A stretch of DNA of 64,000 nt from Planococcus versutus (GCF_001186155.3 NZ_CP016540.2:1838001-1902000); one strand, 5' to 3'; positions 24,325-33,122 are shown, numbered from the stretch's first letter. Notes: generated by a model not told the origin, from the letters alone. Program-made: numbers and translations.

Positions 24325-24903
24325 ATGAAAGCTGATTTAATTTTACAAACAGCGATTAGCCATTTTGCCAAAGAAGGGTTTGAAGGTGCTTCTCTCAGTA
24401 AAATTGCTGAAGAAGTCGGAATAAAGAAACCGTCTATTTACGCACATTATAAATCGAAAGATGATTTGTTTCTATCCGCTCTTCACTATTCGCTCTATAC
24501 GCAAAAAGCACAGTTAGCGAGTTATTTTAATTCCATGAGAAATGAACCACTGGAAAATCTTCTTTTCGGTTACTTCGGATGGTTTGCAAAAGAAAGCCAA
24601 GACAACGAACAGATGAAGTTTATTTTGCGCGTTGCTTATTTTCCGCCACTTAAACTTGAAAAAGAAGTTGGAGGATTATTCAATCCTTTTTTTGATAGCT
24701 TGCATCAACATTTAACGCGCTTGTTACGAGAACGTCATCGACAAGAAAAAGTATTATACTCTGAGGATTTCTCAAGTGCGGCTTTAGCGTATTTGACGAT
24801 TACTGAAGGCACGATGACGGAACTTGTTTATACCGGTATCGAAAAATATCAAGAACGTCTTCAAGCGGTTTGGCCCATTTTTTGGCGTGGCTTAACTAAC
24901 TAA
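24325..24903 (+). CDS. TetR/AcrR family regulator
   Basis: A 192-residue repressor. The N-terminal helix-turn-helix is visible in LILQTAISHFAKEGFEGASL, then KIAEEVGIKKPSIYAHYKSK. The ligand-binding half is variable. The start is the ATG behind GGAAGGTGATTAAC. The gene lies 107 bases upstream of an MFS exporter on the same strand, so it probably represses itself and the exporter until a toxic compound binds. Confidence 0.9.
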   Translation: MKADLILQTAISHFAKEGFEGASLSKIAEEVGIKKPSIYAHYKSKDDLFLSALHYSLYTQKAQLASYFNSMRNEPLENLLFGYFGWFAKESQDNEQMKFILRVAYFPPLKLEKEVGGLFNPFFDSLHQHLTRLLRERHRQEKVLYSEDFSSAALAYLTITEGTMTELVYTGIEKYQERLQAVWPIFWRGLTN

Positions 24904-25010
24904 ATTTTACTAAAAGAAAAACAGCGGACTTGCTCGTCCGAGTTATTTCCTTTTATTTTTTAAAATTGAGTTTTACTCGACAGGCACGATGACCAAAAGG
25001 AGATCGCTAG

Positions 25011-26192
25011 ATGAAAACAAATAAATTAGTCTTATCAACATTGTTACTCAATCTATTTATCGCATTTTTAGGAATTGGACTTGTTATTCCAGTTACGCCT
25101 ACCATCATGAATGAACTAAGCATTTCTGGAACCGTTGTAGGCTATATGGTTTCTGCTTTCGCATTAGCTCAACTCATTGTTTCACCAATAGCTGGACGAT
25201 GGGTAGACAATATTGGACGTAAACCGATGATCATTATCGGACTGCTCATTTTTAGTATTTCGGAATTTTTATTTGGTATCGGTCAAACAGTTGAAGTGCT
25301 ATTTGCTTCACGTATACTTGGTGGTATTAGTGCTGCATTTATCATGCCTGCAGTTACAGCTTACATTGCCGATATCACAACAACCAGTTCGCGTCCGAAA
25401 GCATTAGGTTATATGTCTGCTGCCATTTCGACTGGATTTATTATTGGACCTGGCATCGGTGGATTTTTAGCCGATATTAGTACACGACTTCCGTTTTTCT
25501 TTGCCGCCGGCTTTGGTTTGTTTGCGACGATTTTATCGCTTATCACATTGACTGAGCCTAACCGTAGCTATGAAGTCGAGGAAAAGCATCAGCCATTGCC
25601 TAAATCCGGCTTTAAACGCATTTTTTCTCCGATGTATTCGATTGCCTTTATGGTTATCTTTATTTCATCATTTGGTCTCGCTGCTTTCGAGTCGTTATTT
25701 GCATTATTTGTAGATCATAAATTCGGCTTTACGGCAAAAGACATCGCTGTGATTATTTCACTTGGCGCTATCGTTGGTGTGATTTTCCAAGTGGGACTGT
25801 TTGATAAACTAACACGTTGGTTTGGCGAAATTCGATTGATTCGTTACAGTCTTCTAGTGTCAACCAGTCTAGTTATGGTAATGACATTTGTTTCGAGTTA
25901 TTGGTCGATTTTGCTAGTGACCATGCTAGTATTTGTCGGCTTTGACTTGATGCGACCAGCTGTCACTACTTATCTTTCGCGAATTGCCGGAAATGAACAA
26001 GGTTTTGCCGGTGGCATGAATTCAATGTTTACGAGTCTTGGGAATATCTTTGGCCCAATTGTCGGAGGGATTTTGTTCGATATAGATTTAAATTATCCCT
26101 TCTATTTCGCCACAATCGTTTTAGGAGCCGGGATCGCGTTGACGTATTTATGGAAACGCCCTGCTTTTTCCGAACCAAAACGTCAAGAATAG
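25011..26192 (+). CDS. MFS drug exporter (NorA/Bmr-like, DHA1)
   Basis: A 393-residue transporter with 12 hydrophobic segments. Motif A is GRWVDNIGRKPMII, between helices 2 and 3. SAAISTGFIIGPGIGGFLAD is motif C of drug:H+ antiporters (GPGIGG). It should export hydrophobic drugs with the proton gradient. AAAGGAGATCGCTAG precedes the ATG. Control by the adjacent TetR regulator is inferred from position. The substrate cannot be predicted. Confidence 0.88.
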   Translation: MKTNKLVLSTLLLNLFIAFLGIGLVIPVTPTIMNELSISGTVVGYMVSAFALAQLIVSPIAGRWVDNIGRKPMIIIGLLIFSISEFLFGIGQTVEVLFASRILGGISAAFIMPAVTAYIADITTTSSRPKALGYMSAAISTGFIIGPGIGGFLADISTRLPFFFAAGFGLFATILSLITLTEPNRSYEVEEKHQPLPKSGFKRIFSPMYSIAFMVIFISSFGLAAFESLFALFVDHKFGFTAKDIAVIISLGAIVGVIFQVGLFDKLTRWFGEIRLIRYSLLVSTSLVMVMTFVSSYWSILLVTMLVFVGFDLMRPAVTTYLSRIAGNEQGFAGGMNSMFTSLGNIFGPIVGGILFDIDLNYPFYFATIVLGAGIALTYLWKRPAFSEPKRQE

Positions 26193-26253
26193 TTTTCAGT
26201 TTTCCTTTATGAGAAAATACGCAGTTCGCGTTTTCTTATAAGGGATTTTTTAG

Positions 26254-26337
26254 TAGCTTGCGGAATGTGTGTGGTTGTTTGCACATGATCGACATTTGTT
26301 TGCGGGTTGTAACAGTTTGTTTGCGCGAAACTGACAG
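26254..26337 (+). repeat. array A of 21-bp imperfect tandem repeats (4 units)
   Basis: Units start at 26254, 26275, 26296 and 26317. Each begins with TTGTTTGCG or a close variant (the first TAGCTTGCG), followed by about 12 variable bases. Unit 2 ends in CGACAT, like a unit of array B. The array ends 64 bases before the GNAT start codon. Confidence 0.75.
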
Positions 26338-26401
26338 TTTTTTTCAAATCTGCTTATTCCCAATATTTAAGCTATTCTTTTCTTTAGATTGGAGTGAGCT
26401 A

Positions 26402-26923
26402 ATGAAGATTAGAAAAGCGACCAAACAAGATGCATCGGGAATAGCGAAAGTTCACGTCGATAGTTGGAAAACTACCTACAAAGCCATTTTACCAAACGAA
26501 TTTCTTTCTAGCCTATCTTATGAAAAACGGACAACTCTTTGGAAAAACAATCTTGATGACAAAACCAATTACATTGTGGTTTCAGAAACTGACGATGGAC
26601 TCATCACCGGCTTTGGCACGGCTTCGAAAAGACCTACTAATATGGTAGCCAACTGTGGGGATTTAACTTCGATTTATTTGCTCGAAGATTATCACGGCCA
26701 AGGCATTGGAAAACTCCTAATGAAAGAATTGTTTCTTCATTTTAAAAAGCTAAATTATGAAACAGTCTTTGTCGAAGTTCTTGAAGACAATAAAACACGG
26801 TTTTTCTACGAGTATTACGGAGCCAAATTGATTCAAACTGAACAACTTAAATTCGCCGAAAACATAGTTAATGAATTGATTTACGAATGGGGAAATATTG
26901 ATGAAGTTCTGAAAAAGCTATGA
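26402..26923 (+). CDS. GNAT family N-acetyltransferase
   Basis: A 173-residue acetyltransferase. The start is the ATG behind TTGGAGTGAGCTA; the longer reading upstream runs through the 21-bp repeats and is not coding. The acetyl-CoA loop is EDYHGQGIGKLLMKEL, and MKIRKATKQDASGIAKVHVD begins the domain. The C-terminus has FFYEYYGAKL. The substrate is unknown. Arrays of 21-bp repeats stand on both sides. Confidence 0.88.
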   Translation: MKIRKATKQDASGIAKVHVDSWKTTYKAILPNEFLSSLSYEKRTTLWKNNLDDKTNYIVVSETDDGLITGFGTASKRPTNMVANCGDLTSIYLLEDYHGQGIGKLLMKELFLHFKKLNYETVFVEVLEDNKTRFFYEYYGAKLIQTEQLKFAENIVNELIYEWGNIDEVLKKL

Positions 26924-26932
26924 GTACTCTAT

Positions 26933-26967
26933 ACAACAACCGTCCTTTATTAGAGGACGGTTGTTGT
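26933..26967. terminator. stem-loop after the GNAT gene
   Basis: ACAACAACCGTCC pairs with GGACGGTTGTTGT around nine bases. No T run follows, so termination is uncertain. Confidence 0.5.
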
Positions 26968-27099
26968 AGTTCATGCTAAATTTTCTATCAATTTTTCAGT
27001 CTCTTTCTTATATCAACTCAAATATTTCGAATTTAAAACCGCAAATGAATACATAATTCCAGCGAGTGATGCTATTGTTAATTTCAACGATATAAGGGT

Positions 27100-27183
27100 T
27101 TATTTGCGCAATACACTCGATTGCTTGCGGAAACTAATCCGTTGTTTGTGCGTTATCGACATTTGTTTGTGGGAACCCGAACT
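27100..27183 (+). repeat. array B of 21-bp imperfect tandem repeats (4 units)
   Basis: Units start at 27100, 27121, 27142 and 27163, each beginning with TTGTTTGCG or a near variant (TTATTTGCG, TTGCTTGCG, TTGTTTGTG). The stretch ATCGACATTTGTTTG at the unit 3/4 border recurs at the unit 2/3 border of array A. It has the same orientation and unit length as array A. Confidence 0.75.
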
Positions 27184-27195
27184 TTGTTGCAACAC

Positions 27196-27600
27196 TTATT
27201 TTTTCACCCGCTTGTTTTCCGGTTGCTTCAACCAATGGCGCAGTCCCTTACCTGCTAAAGGTTCATCTAGGTAGCGCGGAATTACGTGAAGGTGGCTGTG
27301 CTGAATCGACTGATTCGAAGCCTCGCCCACATTCCACCCAAGTGTATAGCCATCTGGAGAACAGCTTTGATTTAAGTATTCTTTCGCTTTTTGCAGCAAT
27401 TCATATGTATCATTCCATTTGTCTTTGGTTAAATCAAAAGTTGTTGCCCGGTGTAGTTTCGGCACGATCACTCCACTACCTTCTAGAACATCTTGTTGCT
27501 TTTCATGTTGGAGAAAATAACAGCTTTTATTTTCAATTACGATTTTTTGATTGTTGTCTTTTGACGGGTTACAAAAAGGACAATTAGTTTTATAAGACAT
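27196..27600 (-). CDS. HIT family protein
   Basis: A 134-residue histidine-triad protein. The triad is QHSHLHVIPRY (HxHxH) near residue 102. An N-terminal CPFC pair (TNCPFCNPSKDNNQK) may bind zinc. HIT enzymes hydrolyse nucleotide phosphoramidates or dinucleoside polyphosphates. GGGGAG lies before the ATG. A NUDIX fragment overlaps the upstream end. Confidence 0.88.
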   Translation of the reverse strand: MSYKTNCPFCNPSKDNNQKIVIENKSCYFLQHEKQQDVLEGSGVIVPKLHRATTFDLTKDKWNDTYELLQKAKEYLNQSCSPDGYTLGWNVGEASNQSIQHSHLHVIPRYLDEPLAGKGLRHWLKQPENKRVKK

Positions 27601-27639
27601 GCTTGTTCTCCCCTTTTATCTAATTTGGTGAAGTGACGA

Positions 27640-27764
27640 ATGACAGTAGCAACTCCAAGTCTTCTGGATATCCATTCCACAGATACGATAAATCTAGTTT
27701 CTTCTTTTACTTCTCTATTACACGCTTGTTCCGCGGTTTCTTTCAAGACTCCACACCGCTCCCA
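27640..27764 (-). pseudogene. NUDIX hydrolase fragment
   Basis: Read from about 27764, the minus strand gives WERCGVLKETAEQACNREVK followed by EETRFIVSVEWISRRLG. This resembles the NUDIX box (G x5 E x7 REVxEE) and its lead-in, but with the Gly before ETAEQA replaced and no complete domain on either side. Its start overlaps the 3' end of the membrane protein gene in another frame. It is best read as the remains of a NUDIX gene after a deletion or rearrangement. Confidence 0.5.
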
Positions 27765-28203
27765 CTACAAAACAGATCGCAACGACTCCCAAAAATGTGA
27801 ATGGATTAAAAAATATATCGTTTGAAAATACGTTCAGCAACGCAAATTCTGCTGGATTGCTATATTCATCTTTTGTATCCACTATATAAGTACGGAATTT
27901 ACCTGCCGCTCGAATTGTCCACAGAGCTGTGCATATTGCATAAATCAAACTTAACGATATCACAATAATTGTCTTTTTATGGCCAAGCCATTTGTTTGCT
28001 ATTCGCATCGATAACTCAATCGTGCCGTATAAAAAATAAAATATAAATGGCATAAGAACTACAGGAAAAAACAAAGCTGGATTGCCATTTCCACCTCGGT
28101 AATCCGTATTAAGAAGCGGAGCAGTTAAATCATTCATTACGTAAAAAACAGCGATTGTAACCATAAAGGACAATCCATATAAGACCATTACTATTTTATT
28201 CAC
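27718..28203 (-). CDS. membrane protein, 161 residues
   Basis: It starts at a GTG with AGGAGGAGTTACT before it. Four hydrophobic segments are seen (IVMVLYGLSFMVTIAVFYVM, LFFPVVLMPFIFYFLYG, TIIVISLSLIYAICTALW, FTFLGVVAICFVVGAVW). The last residues (SLERNRGTSV) come from DNA that reads as a NUDIX motif in another frame, so the natural C-terminus may have been altered. No family is recognised. Confidence 0.6.
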   Translation of the reverse strand: MNKIVMVLYGLSFMVTIAVFYVMNDLTAPLLNTDYRGGNGNPALFFPVVLMPFIFYFLYGTIELSMRIANKWLGHKKTIIVISLSLIYAICTALWTIRAAGKFRTYIVDTKDEYSNPAEFALLNVFSNDIFFNPFTFLGVVAICFVVGAVWSLERNRGTSV

Positions 28204-28347
28204 AGTAACTCCTCCTGGCGAAATCAAGTGAAAAACTATATCGTTATATTCTCTATTCCCTAGGAAAACCCTTTAAAATGTTACCGACAACAAAAATGCA
28301 TAAAAAAAGAAGCCATAAATTTAGCTTCTTCTCCTCTCATCGCTCGA

Positions 28348-29733
28348 TTATCTTAGCCAACTGTCTAAAAACTTACTCTGGTCTCCTTCAAAATAGGCTT
28401 CAAAAAATGTTTTGAATTGCATGGTATTTACCTGCTGGAATTGGAACTCTTCGTAATAAGCGGATAAAAACGCGAGTGCTTCATCTCTGCCACCGTTGTC
28501 ATCAAAATATTCTTTTAGCACCATTGGAACTTTGCCATAGATTGTAGAATAATACGTTTCTTCACTAAATTGATCAAGTGGCAAATTGACATATTTTTCA
28601 GGTCGGTAATACTGTTCTGCAGAAGACGCTCCCCAAAAACCATATTCATCATCGTCGTACCGATCACTAATAAACAAAGAACTGCTGAACTCTGTCAATC
28701 CCTCGTCTAGCCACGACTCGTAATACGGGTCATTCGTTACAATGTAATAAAACCATTGATGCACAATTTCATGAACCAAAACTGATTCTTGCGATGCTTC
28801 GTCTGCTGCCACTTCAATGATATTTGGATATTCCATATAGCCATCGTTTCCGATTATGTCCAGCTCATTAAAAGGATTGTTTCCAATGGTTTCTTCAAAA
28901 TAAATGTACGCGTCTTTCGCGAGCTGCGAAGTTCCCTCCATCATATTTTCTGAAGCCGGTGTGAAAACACGAAGCGCGGTATCGTTGGCTTGGACGATTT
29001 CAGCATCCCATTCGGCAGGATCAAGAATCGCCATGTAAAAATCTTTAATGTTTTCACCTTTTACCAAACCTTTGGCTGTAGGTTTGATCTCCCCATCATC
29101 TGCAGAAGTAGCAACTAAATATTCTTTAGGTAGTTCATAACTTACTGTAAAATCGCCATAATCCGTATTGTAAGATTCTCCATTTGCGTTGTAATCTTCG
29201 ATGTTCCAGCCCTCACGGTATTGACCGAGCATGGGATACCAATGCGCCAAATAGAAGTTATCGTCAACTTGAGACAATCGCATGCCCGATACAGGCAATG
29301 TCAGAGAATAGTCGATGGTAACGTTTGCTACATTTTTTGTTTCTAAAGCCCCTTTTAACGCAACCAATAACTCATTATTGTCTAAGGAATACGCAGTCTC
29401 TTGTCCGTCTACCGAAACGGCAGATACCGTAACGATGGCTTCATCATCTTCATAAGTGTCTGTTTCTTCTGCGTTCATTGCATTTGGGATTAAATAAAAT
29501 CCGATGTCCGACCAAGTATCTGGTGAATCGTTTGTAACTGCAATGGAAGCTGTAACTTGAAAGACATTTTTCTCAGTCATGTTAAACGTTAACTCATACA
29601 CCGCATTGGTTGTATCTTGATACGCTTCAGTCATGTTCGTCTGTTGGTTAGGTCGCAAAAAAATGATTGCACCCACAATGCCTATCAAAAGCATACTTAA
29701 AACTAGCACAACTCCCCATCTTTTTCCCTTCAT
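28348..29733 (-). CDS. membrane-anchored M1-type (gluzincin) metallopeptidase
   Basis: A 461-residue protein with an N-terminal anchor (MKGKRWGVVLVLSMLLIGIV) and an outside peptidase domain. The zinc motif is HEIVHQ with the third ligand in WLDEGLTEF, the spacing of M1 aminopeptidases. The N-terminal half has the beta-domain pattern of the family (VYELTFNMTEKNVFQVTASI). The start is placed at this ATG, although its ribosome site (GAGAGA) is weak; a longer reading has none. It probably trims peptides at the cell surface. Confidence 0.82.
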   Translation of the reverse strand: MKGKRWGVVLVLSMLLIGIVGAIIFLRPNQQTNMTEAYQDTTNAVYELTFNMTEKNVFQVTASIAVTNDSPDTWSDIGFYLIPNAMNAEETDTYEDDEAIVTVSAVSVDGQETAYSLDNNELLVALKGALETKNVANVTIDYSLTLPVSGMRLSQVDDNFYLAHWYPMLGQYREGWNIEDYNANGESYNTDYGDFTVSYELPKEYLVATSADDGEIKPTAKGLVKGENIKDFYMAILDPAEWDAEIVQANDTALRVFTPASENMMEGTSQLAKDAYIYFEETIGNNPFNELDIIGNDGYMEYPNIIEVAADEASQESVLVHEIVHQWFYYIVTNDPYYESWLDEGLTEFSSSLFISDRYDDDEYGFWGASSAEQYYRPEKYVNLPLDQFSEETYYSTIYGKVPMVLKEYFDDNGGRDEALAFLSAYYEEFQFQQVNTMQFKTFFEAYFEGDQSKFLDSWLR

Positions 29734-30209
29734 GATGCATCTCTCATTTCTACTGTTTGATAAAAAATGATTAAAAATCCCACACGTCAAAAATAGCATA
29801 CAAGCCACATACACCAGGAATCCCAAAAAGGAGTGTCAGTATATATGTACGACCGGGTAATTATTTCCACTCAAAATAAGCACCACATAGATAAGTGACG
29901 ATATCAAATAACCCGCTACAGCTTGAATCATCGCGCCCCCTTTAATACATTTGTTTAAATCTCGACTTGTAAATGAAAAAAGCTTTTTATAAAATGATAC
30001 GAATAGCTACTTACATTAAAGAAAACAATCACTTGTCATGTGACAGGATAAGTTGATTGTACCTTATATAGAAACGCATGAGATAGTAATTTTTTCTCTA
30101 ATAATTCTTATATTTTATCTATAAAATATAAGAATTATCATTAAATTGACTAATATACTTGTCATTTTGAAACATATCATTTACACTTTAACTATAAAGA
30201 GGTGGAATC
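29734..30209. other. intergenic region with a 38-bp palindrome
   Basis: It lies between the divergent peptidase and XRE genes. At 30101-30138, 18-base perfect arms (ATAATTCTTATATTTTAT and its complement) flank two bases. At 30034-30045 TGTCA and TGACA flank TG. Either could be an operator of the XRE regulator. No other gene is seen. Confidence 0.5.
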
Positions 30210-30416
30210 ATGAAAACAAAATTAAAAGAGTTAAGGGCGAGTTTAGGTATAAACCAAACAGAATTAGCAAAACGCGCAAAAATTTCACGTCAAACTGTCA
30301 GCTTGATCGAACGTGAAGAATTTATGCCTTCATTGCTCATTGCAACGAAAATTGCGCGCGTTTTTAATAAACCAGTTCAAGAGATTTTTCAATTTGACGA
30401 GGAGGAATTAGAATGA
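30210..30416 (+). CDS. XRE family transcriptional regulator, 68 residues
   Basis: A compact Cro/CI-type helix-turn-helix protein: LKELRASLGINQTELAKRAK then ISRQTVSLIEREEFMPSL. The C-terminus PVQEIFQFDEEELE is typical of the small single-domain regulators paired with membrane proteins in Bacillales. AGAGGTGGAATC precedes the ATG. It overlaps the next gene by four bases, and the two probably work together. The large palindrome upstream may be its operator. Confidence 0.88.
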   Translation: MKTKLKELRASLGINQTELAKRAKISRQTVSLIEREEFMPSLLIATKIARVFNKPVQEIFQFDEEELE

Positions 30417-31105
30417 AGAAACTGTTTAAAACAAGTGGTCAACTGATTATTGGCGCATTGATTGGATTTTTCGGAATGCTAGTTTTACTTGAAGCTGATT
30501 TTCGCATCAATCTATCTGCATATGCATCTATTAGCAATATCGTTCTTCTGACAATCGCAGCATTACTTGCTTTGTTTTCGATTTATCGCTATTTCAGCAT
30601 TGTGTCTCTTACCAATCAGAAGTTTACGGGCGATGAAGAAGATGCTGCGGAAGGACGCATGTATAGACAGTATTCAGATGCCAGTCTTTGTTCTAACGTT
30701 GCCATGTTGGTAAGTTTAGCGTCTTTAAGTGTAACTGCTATAACAGATCAAGTTTTGTGGATGCTTGTGACAGGTATTGCTTTAGTGTTTATCAGCGCCT
30801 CACTTTCTTTCTTGCTCCCTAGCCTTATACAAAAAATGTATCCAGAGCGTCAACTTCCCTCTGTTAATGAAAAAAATTACGCTAAAAAATTGCTAGAAGT
30901 TTCCGATGATGGAGAAAAATATGTCATGCTTGGTGGTTTATATAAAACCTACCTTACCATGAATTCTCTTTTAGTCGGAGCGATAATCCTACTGTTATTT
31001 TACTCGATTGTCTCAGATTCCTCGCAACTTTTCAGTATTTTTACAATTGTCATTATCTTGACGCTCACTAACACACAGTATCAATTCCACGTTCGAAACA
31101 AATAA
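30413..31105 (+). CDS. DUF3169 family membrane protein
   Basis: A 230-residue protein with about six hydrophobic segments in two halves separated by a polar loop (KFTGDEEDAAEGRMYRQYSD). This pattern and the preceding small XRE gene are typical of DUF3169 proteins. The function is not established. GAGGAGG precedes the ATG, within the XRE gene, so translation is coupled. Confidence 0.75.
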   Translation: MKKLFKTSGQLIIGALIGFFGMLVLLEADFRINLSAYASISNIVLLTIAALLALFSIYRYFSIVSLTNQKFTGDEEDAAEGRMYRQYSDASLCSNVAMLVSLASLSVTAITDQVLWMLVTGIALVFISASLSFLLPSLIQKMYPERQLPSVNEKNYAKKLLEVSDDGEKYVMLGGLYKTYLTMNSLLVGAIILLLFYSIVSDSSQLFSIFTIVIILTLTNTQYQFHVRNK

Positions 31106-31115
31106 ATTCTCCATC

Positions 31116-31157
31116 AAAAAAAGCACTGATTTCTATTTAAAGAAATCAGTGCTTTTT
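31116..31157 (+). terminator. terminator of the XRE/DUF3169 operon
   Basis: AAAAAGCACTGATTTC pairs with GAAATCAGTGCTTTTT around eight bases, then more T. Confidence 0.9.
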
Positions 31158-31163
31158 GATTTT

Positions 31164-31379
31164 TTACTCGCTATGCGGTACTTTTAATGGTTGGCATACT
31201 TCACATTTACGTTGGTTTTTTGTATTGAATTTTGTAAATGTTTTTTCAAAATTATTGCCACATGCACATTTAAATAATAGTTTTTGTGAAAACCCATGAT
31301 ATTCTGTCGACAATAATTTACTGTCTGAATTTTTTTCGACAAATGCTTTAATTTCTTTAATATTCCATCGCTTGTTCAT
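31164..31379 (-). CDS. zinc-ribbon-like protein, 71 residues
   Basis: The start is the ATG preceded by GGAGGTGTAACAA. Four cysteines in KCACGNNFEKTF and KCEVCQ form a CxC/CxxC zinc-ribbon pattern at the C-terminus, behind a short helical part (MNKRWNIKEIKAFVEKNSDS). Similar ribbons occur in DNA-binding and endonuclease-associated proteins; the function here is unknown. The leader upstream can pair with the ribosome site. Confidence 0.6.
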   Translation of the reverse strand: MNKRWNIKEIKAFVEKNSDSKLLSTEYHGFSQKLLFKCACGNNFEKTFTKFNTKNQRKCEVCQPLKVPHSE

Positions 31380-31388
31380 TTTGTTACA

Positions 31389-31450
31389 CCTCCATATTCT
31401 CTCGATAAGCGGAGGCTTTTGGCATCCGTCCCGTTGAGGCAAAACCATGT
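31389..31450 (-). promoter_or_regulatory. possible structured leader of the zinc-ribbon gene
   Basis: In the transcript CCUCC (31415-31411) is complementary to the Shine-Dalgarno GGAGG (31393-31389), and the segment before it (GCCUCAACGGGACGGAUGCC) is GC-rich compared with the surroundings. It could be a translational switch. I cannot match it to a known class. Confidence 0.3.
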
Positions 31451-31654
31451 ATGCCCTAAGTTCACCATTATAGCATGTGTCTTCTCTATTTATATATTAA
31501 TCGTCTTTTTCTATTACTGGTGCGTAACTGATATGAAAAGGACTAAAGTGAGCCTTGTGTCAGAATTAAGATCATCCATCAAATAGAGCTCACAACTGTT
31601 TTTTGCCACTTTTCACCATTTAAATAACTAAAGTACTCATACTCTCTTCACCAC

Positions 31655-33058
31655 TTACATAATTGGCGAAACTAACTTTGCAATAACTTGTTTTGTATTT
31701 TCAATCCTCGACTGCTCATTAAACACCTGTTCCGTCATTTGAACAGATAGTTTTTTATCTTGAAGAAAAATATTCGTCATTTCCAGTGCTGACTGTGGAT
31801 CATAGACAAAAGCATTCAATTCAAAATTCAATGCGAAACTGCGAATATCCATGTTAGCCGATCCTACAGAATATGCTTCTTGATCAACTATTACTGTTTT
31901 TGCATGCAAGAACCCATTGGTGTAGCAAAAAATTTTGACACCATCTTGAAGCAATTCGCGAGCATACGATAACGTAGCCGAGTGAACAAATATGTGATCT
32001 GCTTGATTAGGAATCATAATTTGAACGTCAACGCCGCCGAGTGCAGCTGTTTGTAACGCATTCATAATGGATTTGTCAGGAATAAAATACGGTGTTTGGA
32101 TATAAATAGAATGTCGAGCATGATGAATCATTTTCAAGTAGCCATTCTTAATTTCTTCATGTCTTTCTAAAGGACCGCTCGCAACAATTTGCATCAAAGC
32201 GCCTGTTTGATTGATGATTTCGGGAAAGTAATGTTCAGCGTATTCTAGCTGATTACTTTTGGCTGCTTGGTTCCAGTCGATAAAAAAACGATTTTGTAGA
32301 GAATGCACGGTCTCTCCTTCAATGCGAAGATGCGTGTCACGCCAGTAGCCAAATTTTATATTTTTTCCTACGTACTCATCCCCCACATTAAAGCCGCCAA
32401 TATAGCCAATCAAACCATCTACAATAACTAGTTTCCGGTGATTTCGGTGGTTAAACCGTGGATTGATACTAGACAATAATGCTGGCAAAAATGCAGCAGT
32501 CTTTCCTCCTGCTGCCTCTAACTCTTTAAAAAAATTTTTCGGAAGACTTTTCGATCCCAAATCATCGTACAGAAATACTATTTCTACACCTTGCTTTGCT
32601 TTTTCAGTCAGCAATGTCACTAACCGTTGACCCAACTCATCATTTTTTAAAATAAAATACTGCAAGTGGACATGGTCTGTAGCATGTTGTATATCGTTAA
32701 ACAAAGCATCGAACTTTTTAGTGCCATCGTTAAGAATTTTAATATCAGACGCTTTCAACAAAGGTGCCTCAGTTCTGGTCAAATTCATTTGGATAAGATC
32801 CCACCATTTTTCGGGAATCGTTGTAGTCGGCAAGAAGCGATTGTCTCTCATTTCATTTAGTTGACAATTCATAAGCTCTAAGAAATTTTGATTTTCATAA
32901 GCAACTGGCAGATCTAACCGCTCTCGTCTTAACGATTTTCCGAATAACAAGTAAAGAACAAATCCAACTATTGGTATAAAGAAAAGTATCATGATCCAAG
33001 CCCATGCAGAAGAAGCAGTTTTTCGTTCAAAAAACAAAATAAAAAATGCCAATACCAC
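31655..33058 (-). CDS. cls: cardiolipin synthase (phospholipase D family)
   Basis: A membrane enzyme joining two phosphatidylglycerols into cardiolipin. The two HKD motifs are HRKLVIVDG...GGFN and HAKTVIVDQ...GSANMD. The N-terminus has a membrane helix then WAWIMILFFIPIVGFVLYLL. The first standard start is the GTG at 33058, but the frame stays open upstream. It gives SLDWLSTLSNIFIVLN, the usual first helix, and a perfect AAGGAGGG site lies seven bases before an AUC codon at 33109. The real start may therefore be AUC, or the start codon was lost. Confidence 0.92.
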   Translation of the reverse strand: MVLAFFILFFERKTASSAWAWIMILFFIPIVGFVLYLLFGKSLRRERLDLPVAYENQNFLELMNCQLNEMRDNRFLPTTTIPEKWWDLIQMNLTRTEAPLLKASDIKILNDGTKKFDALFNDIQHATDHVHLQYFILKNDELGQRLVTLLTEKAKQGVEIVFLYDDLGSKSLPKNFFKELEAAGGKTAAFLPALLSSINPRFNHRNHRKLVIVDGLIGYIGGFNVGDEYVGKNIKFGYWRDTHLRIEGETVHSLQNRFFIDWNQAAKSNQLEYAEHYFPEIINQTGALMQIVASGPLERHEEIKNGYLKMIHHARHSIYIQTPYFIPDKSIMNALQTAALGGVDVQIMIPNQADHIFVHSATLSYARELLQDGVKIFCYTNGFLHAKTVIVDQEAYSVGSANMDIRSFALNFELNAFVYDPQSALEMTNIFLQDKKLSVQMTEQVFNEQSRIENTKQVIAKLVSPIM

Positions 33059-33122
33059 ATTTAAAACAATAAATATATTACTTAATGTGCTTAACCAGTC
33101 GAGTGAGATCTTGATCCCTCCT

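Noticed and set aside
26258..26401. 48-residue N-terminal extension of the GNAT protein
   Set aside because: It reads through the 21-bp repeats, has no ribosome site, and the domain begins at the ATG at 26402.
26254..27183. CRISPR array from the regularly spaced repeats
   Set aside because: The period is only 21 bases, the conserved part about 9, and there is no repeat-spacer structure or cas gene.
29845..29898. 17-codon + strand frame with an AAAAAGGAG site
   Set aside because: The peptide MYDRVIISTQNKHHIDK has no recognisable feature, and no promoter or terminator defines it.
31389..31450. Cyclic-di-GMP riboswitch before the zinc-ribbon gene
   Set aside because: The block GGGACGGAUGCC...GCCUCC only partly resembles the class I core, and the conserved GACGCAAAGC order is interrupted.
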